Source of the DNA: Bryobacteraceae bacterium CoA2 C42
Lineage (GTDB): Bacteria; Acidobacteriota; Terriglobia; Bryobacterales; Bryobacteraceae
Reading direction: 5' to 3'
Assembly (NCBI GenBank): GCA_019931245.1
Contig: JAINDL010000030.1
Coordinates: 1-64,000 of the forward strand
Length of the DNA: 64,000 nt
Below the pieces are notes generated by a model, which was given only the letters and a program-made list of their open reading frames with translations, was not told the DNA's origin and did not search any database. Below, piece by piece: positions 59,430 through 64,000 of this stretch (positions are counted from its first letter, which is position 1; each line of letters opens with the position of its first letter). Both the position numbers and the translations under genes were made by a program.

Positions 59430-60278
59430 ATGCAGACCCTGTCCCGCCGTACCTTCGTCGCCGCCTCGGCAGCGGCCCTGACGCTCGAAGCCAAGTCGCT
59501 GAAGACCTTCGGCGCCCAACTCTACTCGCTCCGCTCCATCATCGACAAGGACCCGCTCGTTGTCCTCCAGGGCCTCGAAGCCGCCGGCTACACCGAAGCC
59601 GAAGTCATCCGCGGCAACATGGACAAAATCTGGTCCGCCCTCAAGCAAACGAAGCTCAAGCCCGTCTCGCTGCACATCGATACCCGCATGTTCACCGCGG
59701 ACATCGACAAGCTCAACGCCACCCTAGACGACGCCAAACAGCGCGGCTTCCGCTACGCCGTCTGCCCCTACATCGCCCCCCAGGACCGCGGCGGCGTCGA
59801 CGTCATCAAAAAACTGGCCGACACCCTCAACCAAGCCGGCCAGCGCTGCCAGGCCGCCGGCATCCAGCTCTGCTACCACAACCACGCCTTTGAGTTCGAA
59901 CCCGTCAAAGAAGGCGGCACCCTGCTCGACGTTCTCATGAAGAACACCGACCCCAAACTCGTCGGCCTCGAACTCGACATCATGTGGGCCCAGGTCGGCG
60001 GCGTCGAACCCGTCAAACTCTTCGCGCAGTACAAGGGCCGCATCCCTCTCGTACACATGAAAAACGTCAAAGCCGGCATCGGCCCGCAGTACCACGAACG
60101 CGTGCCCCGCGAAGCGTTTGAGGAGGTCGGCAAAGGCGTCATCGCCATCGGCCCCGTCCTGCAAGCCGCCCAAAAGGCCGGTGCCAAGCATTTCTTCGTC
60201 GAGCAGGACCAAACCCCGGGCAACCCGCTCGACAGCCTGCGCGGCAGCGCGCAATATCTGAAGTCGCTAAATTTCTAG
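59430..60278 (+). CDS. Sugar phosphate isomerase/epimerase family protein, Tat/Sec-exported
   Basis: 282-residue TIM-barrel protein with an N-terminal signal (MQTLSRRTFVAASAAALTLEA). GAQLYSLRSIIDKDP starts the barrel; CYHNHAFEFEP, LELDIMWAQVGG, PLVHMKN and FVEQDQTP carry the metal-binding Glu/Asp/His residues of the xylose isomerase-like family. It probably acts on a keto-sugar or glycoside outside the cytoplasm. First of three genes with small gaps (9 and 4 nt). Confidence 0.85.
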   Translation: MQTLSRRTFVAASAAALTLEAKSLKTFGAQLYSLRSIIDKDPLVVLQGLEAAGYTEAEVIRGNMDKIWSALKQTKLKPVSLHIDTRMFTADIDKLNATLDDAKQRGFRYAVCPYIAPQDRGGVDVIKKLADTLNQAGQRCQAAGIQLCYHNHAFEFEPVKEGGTLLDVLMKNTDPKLVGLELDIMWAQVGGVEPVKLFAQYKGRIPLVHMKNVKAGIGPQYHERVPREAFEEVGKGVIAIGPVLQAAQKAGAKHFFVEQDQTPGNPLDSLRGSAQYLKSLNF

Positions 60279-60287
60279 GAGATAGAC

Positions 60288-61244
60288 ATGAGCAAGCGTA
60301 CCTCCATCGGCACGTGGGCCTACACCATCGGTCCCTACGGCCCCAATCCCATTGATTTTGAAACGGTCTGCACCAAGCTGAAGGCGCTCGGCTTCGACGG
60401 CGTCGAACTCGGTTCCTTCCCGCCCCATCCCAATCCCGGCAACCCCAACGGCTCCAACGAAGGCTGGGCCGGCGCCATGCCCGAAAAGGCCCAGCGCGAA
60501 GAACTCGTCGCCCAAATGAAGGAGCGCGGCCTCGCCTTCAGCGGCATCGCCGCCAACCTCTGGGGCGAAAAGCTCATCAACACCGACGACACCACCAAGT
60601 ACGTCGCCGAGTTCCGCAAAAACTCCGACTTCGCCCGCGACCTCGGCATCGGCGGCGTCCGCGTCGACTGCGTCCAGCCCCCCACCATCCACCGCGAAGT
60701 CGACTACGCCACCGCTCTCGCCCGCGTCGCCGGCGCCTGGAAGGAGTGCTGCGACATCGCCGCCGCCAACGGCCAGTACGTCACCTGGGAGTTCGAACCC
60801 GGCTTCGCCTTCAACAAACCCAGCGACATCGTCCGCGTCCACGATGCCGTTGGCAAGGATAACTTCGGCCTCATGTACGACACCTGCCACGGCCAGATGG
60901 TCGGCGTCGTCGGCGCCCGCCAGGAAGGTACAAAAGAGGTTTTCGCTTCCCAACTCGAACTCATCGCCCTCCTCGACGGCCGCATCAATCACATCCATCT
61001 CATCGACTCCGACAACCAGTGCCACAAGGACGCCAACGGCGAGGACGAAACCTCCAGCCATCCGCCCTTCGGCCTCGGTGTCCTCGACTTCGACTCCATC
61101 GTCCCGGCGCTCGTCAAAGCCGCCGCCCCCCGCATCCGCCACGACTGGTGGACCATCGACCTCTGCTTCTGGCCCGATGCCTGGGCCGCTACCGAAACCT
61201 GCAAAAAAGCCCTCGACGGCCTCGTCGCCCGCTACGGAGCATAA
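60288..61244 (+). CDS. Sugar phosphate isomerase/epimerase family protein, cytoplasmic
   Basis: 318-residue TIM-barrel protein without a signal peptide; AGGAG at 60277-60281 precedes the [25 protein letters not shown] begins the barrel, and [45 protein letters not shown] and [14 protein letters not shown] hold the predicted metal ligands and C-terminal elements. The subgroup is seen next to Gfo/Idh genes in sugar and inositol-type catabolism. It sits between a secreted homologue and an oxidoreductase. Confidence 0.83.
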   Translation: MSKRTSIGTWAYTIGPYGPNPIDFETVCTKLKALGFDGVELGSFPPHPNPGNPNGSNEGWAGAMPEKAQREELVAQMKERGLAFSGIAANLWGEKLINTDDTTKYVAEFRKNSDFARDLGIGGVRVDCVQPPTIHREVDYATALARVAGAWKECCDIAAANGQYVTWEFEPGFAFNKPSDIVRVHDAVGKDNFGLMYDTCHGQMVGVVGARQEGTKEVFASQLELIALLDGRINHIHLIDSDNQCHKDANGEDETSSHPPFGLGVLDFDSIVPALVKAAAPRIRHDWWTIDLCFWPDAWAATETCKKALDGLVARYGA

Positions 61245-61248
61245 CCCC

Positions 61249-62415
61249 ATGAAAGAACTTCGCGTTGGCATGATCGGCTATGGGTTCATGGGCCGAACCC
61301 ACTCAAACGCCTATAAACGCCTCACTGACTTCTTCCCCGTTCACCACAAGCCCGTCCTCAAGGCCGTCTGCGCCCGCAACGCCGAAAAGGCCCGCGCCTT
61401 TGCCAATAACTGGGGCTACGAACGCATCGAAACCGACTGGCGCGCCCTGGTCGAAGCCCCCGATATCGACCTGATCGACATCGGCTCCCCCAACAACACC
61501 CACATGGAAATCGCCCTCGCCGCCGCCGCTAACGGCAAAATGGTGGTCTGCGAAAAACCCCTCGCCATGACCGTCGCCGAGGCCGAACAGATGGTCGCCG
61601 CCGTCGAAAAAGCCGGCGTCCCCAACATGGTCTGGTTCAACTACCGCCGCGTGCCCTCCATCGCCCTCGCCAAGCAGATCGTCGACGAAGGCCGTATCGG
61701 CCGCGCCTTCCACTACCGCGCCACCTACCTCCAGGATTGGACCATCGCTGAAGACGTCCCCCAGGGCGGCCCCGGCCTCTGGCGCCTCGACGCCGACGTC
61801 GCCGGCAGCGGCGTCACCGGCGACCTCCTCGCCCACTCCATCGACACCGCCATGTGGCTCAACGGCGCCATCACCCGCGTCGTCGCCAAAACCGAAACCT
61901 TCGTCAAGGAACGCACCCACGTCGAAACCGGCAAAGTCCAACCCGTCACCATCGACGACGCCTGCATGTTCCTCGCCGAATTCTCAAACGGCTCCATGGG
62001 TACGTTTGAATCCACCCGCTACGCCCGCGGCCGCAAAAACTTCAACACCTTCGAACTCAACGGCGCCGAAGGCAGCCTCTACTTCGACCTCGAAGAACCC
62101 GAATACCTCCAGTTCTTCGAATACCGCCAGCAGCAGAGCGGGAAGAAAACCGAAAGCCATCTCACCGGCTGGCGCAAAATCCACACCACCAACGGCGAGC
62201 ACCCCTACATGAAGCACTACTGGGTGCCCGGCACCTGCATCGGCTACGAACACACCTTCCTCAACGCCATCGCCGATTTCGTCCTCGGCATCGAGTCCGG
62301 CCAACCCACCCAGCCCGACTTCCGCAACGCGCTCCAAACCCAGCGCGTCTGCGACGCCGTCCTCGAAAGCGCCCGCACCGGCCAGTGGAAGGCGACCGGA
62401 GTCGAACTGCCCTAA
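61249..62415 (+). CDS. Gfo/Idh/MocA family oxidoreductase, cytoplasmic
   Basis: 388-residue NAD(P)-dependent oxidoreductase. The Rossmann motif [18 protein letters not shown] is at the N terminus. [15 protein letters not shown] and [10 protein letters not shown] (with the catalytic Lys of EKP) follow, and [19 protein letters not shown] has the conserved catalytic His/Asp stretch. It has no export signal, in contrast to the homologue at 33979. Ends a three-gene + strand unit with two epimerases, probably converting a keto-sugar back to a normal sugar or the reverse. Confidence 0.88.
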   Translation: MKELRVGMIGYGFMGRTHSNAYKRLTDFFPVHHKPVLKAVCARNAEKARAFANNWGYERIETDWRALVEAPDIDLIDIGSPNNTHMEIALAAAANGKMVVCEKPLAMTVAEAEQMVAAVEKAGVPNMVWFNYRRVPSIALAKQIVDEGRIGRAFHYRATYLQDWTIAEDVPQGGPGLWRLDADVAGSGVTGDLLAHSIDTAMWLNGAITRVVAKTETFVKERTHVETGKVQPVTIDDACMFLAEFSNGSMGTFESTRYARGRKNFNTFELNGAEGSLYFDLEEPEYLQFFEYRQQQSGKKTESHLTGWRKIHTTNGEHPYMKHYWVPGTCIGYEHTFLNAIADFVLGIESGQPTQPDFRNALQTQRVCDAVLESARTGQWKATGVELP

Positions 62416-62423
62416 CCCTGCGC

Positions 62424-62429
62424 TATCCT
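62424..62429 (+). promoter_or_regulatory. Putative -10 element (TATCCT) of the CYTH gene
   Basis: TATCCT lies 6 nt before the GTG at 62436 in the 20-nt gap after the oxidoreductase gene. Like TAGGAT and TATCCT elsewhere in this window, its distance to the start codon leaves no room for a normal leader. Confidence 0.35.
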
Positions 62430-62435
62430 AAACGC

Positions 62436-63014
62436 GTGACCGCTTCATCCTACCAGGAGATTGAAGTCAAACTCGCCGTTGCCAACGTGCCGGCCATGCG
62501 CGCCACCCTCGCCGTGGCCGGCTTCGTCGAATCTGTTCCCCGCAGCCTCGAACAAAACCGCATCTACGACTGGCCCGACGGCTCCCTCCGCCAGCGCGGC
62601 GAACTCATCCGCCTCCGCGAGTATGCCGGCCACCGCATCCTCACCTACAAAGGCCCCGCCACCGTCGACCGCCACAAGCAGCGCGAAGAGATCGAAGTCG
62701 ACATCGCCGACACCGCCATCCTCGCCATCATCCTCGGCAAACTCGGTCTCGAACCCCGCTTTCGCTACGAAAAGTTCCGCAGCGAATGGAAACACCACGC
62801 CGAACCCGGCACCGCCATGCTCGATGAAACCCCCATCGGCGCTTTCCTCGAACTCGAAGGCCCCGGCGAATGGATCGACCGCACCGCTCTCGCCCTCGGC
62901 TTCACCGAAGCCGACTACCTCAATCTCAGCTACGCCCGCCTCTACACCAACCACTGCGCCAGCCTCGGCCAAACCGCCGGTGATATGGTCTTCCCCCCGT
63001 CCGCCGGCTCCTGA
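62436..63014 (+). CDS. CYTH domain protein (class IV adenylate cyclase / ThTPase-like)
   Basis: 192-residue member of the CYTH superfamily, which binds triphosphates within a beta-tunnel. The signature EIEVK (Glu8, Glu10, Lys12) is at the N terminus; IRLREYAGHRILTYKGP, REEIEVDI, RYEKFRSEW and FLELEGP supply the alternating charged tunnel residues. Bacterial relatives are annotated as class IV adenylate cyclase or thiamine triphosphatase-like; the sequence alone does not decide between them. GTG at 62436 is chosen because it places EIEVK near the N terminus. Confidence 0.85.
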   Translation: MTASSYQEIEVKLAVANVPAMRATLAVAGFVESVPRSLEQNRIYDWPDGSLRQRGELIRLREYAGHRILTYKGPATVDRHKQREEIEVDIADTAILAIILGKLGLEPRFRYEKFRSEWKHHAEPGTAMLDETPIGAFLELEGPGEWIDRTALALGFTEADYLNLSYARLYTNHCASLGQTAGDMVFPPSAGS

Positions 63015-63062
63015 CGCCGCCGTAGGCCTTCCGCGAAATGCACCTACCACCCTGTTTTGCTC

Positions 63063-63091
63063 TTGCCGCCGCCCGCCCCGCTGCCTATAAT
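63063..63091 (+). promoter_or_regulatory. Sigma70-type promoter: TTGCCG, 17-bp spacer, TATAAT
   Basis: TTGCCG (63063-63068) and a perfect TATAAT (63086-63091) separated by 17 bp form the clearest canonical promoter in the window. Transcription would start near 63098 and give a leader of about 65-70 nt before the ATG at 63166. A small imperfect inverted repeat (CCTA...TAGG, 63084-63101) overlaps the -10 and could be an operator. Confidence 0.65.
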
Positions 63092-63165
63092 TCCAATTAG
63101 GTATCAGTACCCACAGTACGCAATTCCCCGTTCGAATTTTGGCTTTTTTGGATACTTAGGTTTTT

Positions 63166-63612
63166 ATGATTACCAGCATTGTGATCATCGTCGTCTCCGT
63201 GGCACTCTTCCTCTATTGGTTTCGGTACTCGTGCCTGCTCATTCTGGAGTCCCGGTTTGAGGAGGACGAAGCCCGGCCCTTCGCCAGTCCGGAGGCGTCC
63301 GCCTTTGCGCTGCTCGAACAGCGCTTGGCCGCTGCTTCCACCCCCTCCGAACTCAAGCACGTCCGGAACACCCTCGACGATGACCTCCGCCTCATCCAAA
63401 GCCTGACCCGCGATCGGCAGGGCGACCTGTCCGGCATCGGCTCCCTCGAAAGCCGCCTGCTGCTCATCGATTACCGCCTGATGCAGTTCGCCTTCTTCTG
63501 CTTCCAGTCCTTCGGCGTGCCGAAAGCGCCGAGCGCCCTGCGCGAGATGTCCCGCATCATTGGCTATCTCGCCACCGAATCCGGCGTGAACCTCGCCGCC
63601 GCCCGCGGCTAA
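63166..63612 (+). CDS. Small membrane-anchored hypothetical protein, 148 aa
   Basis: No family was recognised. One N-terminal transmembrane segment (ITSIVIIVVSVALFLYWF) is followed by a short acidic stretch (LESRFEEDEARPF) and a predicted mostly helical soluble domain (EASAFALLEQRLAAASTPSELKH, LDDDLRLIQSLTRDRQGD). The cytoplasmic domain may be an interaction module. It is expressed from its own promoter at 63063-63091 and precedes a MoxR-type ATPase gene, but 117 nt of spacer lies between. Confidence 0.6.
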   Translation: MITSIVIIVVSVALFLYWFRYSCLLILESRFEEDEARPFASPEASAFALLEQRLAAASTPSELKHVRNTLDDDLRLIQSLTRDRQGDLSGIGSLESRLLLIDYRLMQFAFFCFQSFGVPKAPSALREMSRIIGYLATESGVNLAAARG

Positions 63613-63672
63613 TCCGCTCCCCCTACCCTGCGGCCCCAACTTCTGCCTGCCAGGTCACGCTCCTGTGATCGT

Positions 63673-63720
63673 GTTGCCATAGCCTCACTCTGTTGCCATA
63701 GCCTCACTCTGTTGCCATAG
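63673..63720 (+). repeat. Tandem 19-bp direct repeat (2.5 copies) upstream of the MoxR gene
   Basis: Two exact copies of GTTGCCATAGCCTCACTCT (63673-63691, 63692-63710) and a third partial copy, GTTGCCATAG (63711-63720), lead directly into the MoxR start region. The TTGCCA elements resemble -35 hexamers, and ATAGAAT after the third copy (63717-63723) resembles a -10. The repeat may be a binding site array or a stacked promoter. Confidence 0.7.
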
Positions 63721-63729
63721 AATGAGGAG

Positions 63730-64000
63730 GTGTCTACAGATAGCGCCCTCCGTCAAGCGGTCCAACACCTCGACAAGATCCGGCAGGAAATCGGCAAAAT
63801 CATCGTCGGTCAACCCGAGGTCGTCGACGGCGTTCTCATATGCATGATCGCCGGCGGCCACGTGCTGCTCGAAGGCGTCCCGGGCCTCGGCAAAACCACC
63901 CTCCTCCGGACCCTCTCCCGCGTCCTCCATCTGAAATACTCCCGCATCCAGTTCACCCCCGACCTCATGCCCGCCGACATCGTCGGCAGCATGATCATGG
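63730..64000 (+). CDS. MoxR family AAA+ ATPase (partial, runs off the window)
   Basis: The first 90 codons of a MoxR-type ATPase, a chaperone-like activator of metal-containing or secreted proteins that usually precedes DUF58 and von Willebrand-type genes. Visible: IIVGQPEVVDGVLICMIAGGHVLLEGVPGLGKT, in which GVPGLGKT is the Walker A, then IQFTPDLMPADIVGS, the diagnostic MoxR stretch. The start is GTG at 63730, because an in-frame stop lies at 63718-63720 and no better start exists downstream. GAGGAG directly abuts the GTG, so initiation may be leaderless. Confidence 0.9.
   Translation, partial: MSTDSALRQAVQHLDKIRQEIGKIIVGQPEVVDGVLICMIAGGHVLLEGVPGLGKTTLLRTLSRVLHLKYSRIQFTPDLMPADIVGSMIM

Overview
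The window looks like an Acidobacteriota chromosome of the Solibacter/Bryobacter (Bryobacteraceae) type. This is inferred from gene content: a carboxypeptidase-regulatory-like TonB-dependent receptor of the Oar type, two DUF1501 + PSCyt1/DUF1549/DUF1553 (planctomycete-type cytochrome c) pairs, several Tat-signal Gfo/Idh/MocA and TIM-barrel sugar epimerase genes, and high GC. No rRNA, tRNA, CRISPR array, transposase or phage gene was recognised.

Layout. 0.15-5.9 kb (+): secreted dipeptidyl-peptidase-IV-like S9 protease and a large TonB-dependent receptor, closed by a strong inverted repeat. 6.2-14.7 kb (-): a run beginning with a PqqD-like protein, a lasso-peptide B2-type cysteine protease and an NTP_transf_5-like nucleotidyltransferase, then a SelA-like PLP enzyme, a mutarotase-fold protein and a PSD1/DUF1501 pair. 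14.8-19.9 kb (+): polysaccharide export genes (Wzi-like, Wza/SLBB-like, Wzz-like). 19.9-33.9 kb (-): a tightly overlapping 13-gene operon holding glycosyltransferases, flippase, polymerase/ligase, asparagine synthetase, methyltransferases and a sulfotransferase. Inside it lies a RiPP cassette: an asparagine-synthetase-like cyclase lacking Cys2, a 52-residue precursor-like peptide and an HPr-kinase-like protein. 34-38.6 kb: Gfo/Idh oxidoreductase + sugar epimerase, a neutral-ceramidase-domain protein and a dicarboxylate symporter. 38.7-43.1 kb (+): a formate dehydrogenase-N operon whose catalytic subunit is read through an in-frame UGA (selenocysteine), followed by an alpha/beta hydrolase. 44-46.9 kb: two aldo/keto reductases and a 3-hydroxyacyl-CoA dehydrogenase-like gene. 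47.1-53.3 kb (-): a second PSD1/DUF1501 pair plus a secreted propeller-like protein. 53.4-59.4 kb (-): GMC oxidoreductase with its Tat small subunit, alpha/beta hydrolase, two BNR/sialidase-fold proteins and an SDR. 59.4-62.4 kb (+): two TIM-barrel epimerases and an oxidoreductase. 62.4-64 kb: a CYTH protein, a small membrane protein and the start of a MoxR ATPase.

Two features stand out. First, the complete set of lasso-peptide-type functions (leader-binding PqqD, B2 protease, ATP-dependent cyclase, precursor, HPr-like kinase) is split over the two ends of an exopolysaccharide locus, with no dedicated ABC exporter, so a peptide made or modified alongside a surface polysaccharide is plausible. 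Second, the + strand is strongly G-rich up to about 38.6 kb, nearly neutral to about 47 kb, and C-rich afterwards, whichever strand genes lie on. That is the signature expected of a replication terminus or a rearrangement junction, with the neutral block (formate dehydrogenase, aldo/keto reductases) sitting at the switch.

The sugar-related genes at both ends (Gfo/Idh, TIM-barrel epimerases, GMC + gluconate-2-dehydrogenase subunit 3, BNR proteins) fit degradation of glycosides, possibly through 3-keto sugars. Function calls rest on visible motifs and family knowledge; no database search was run.
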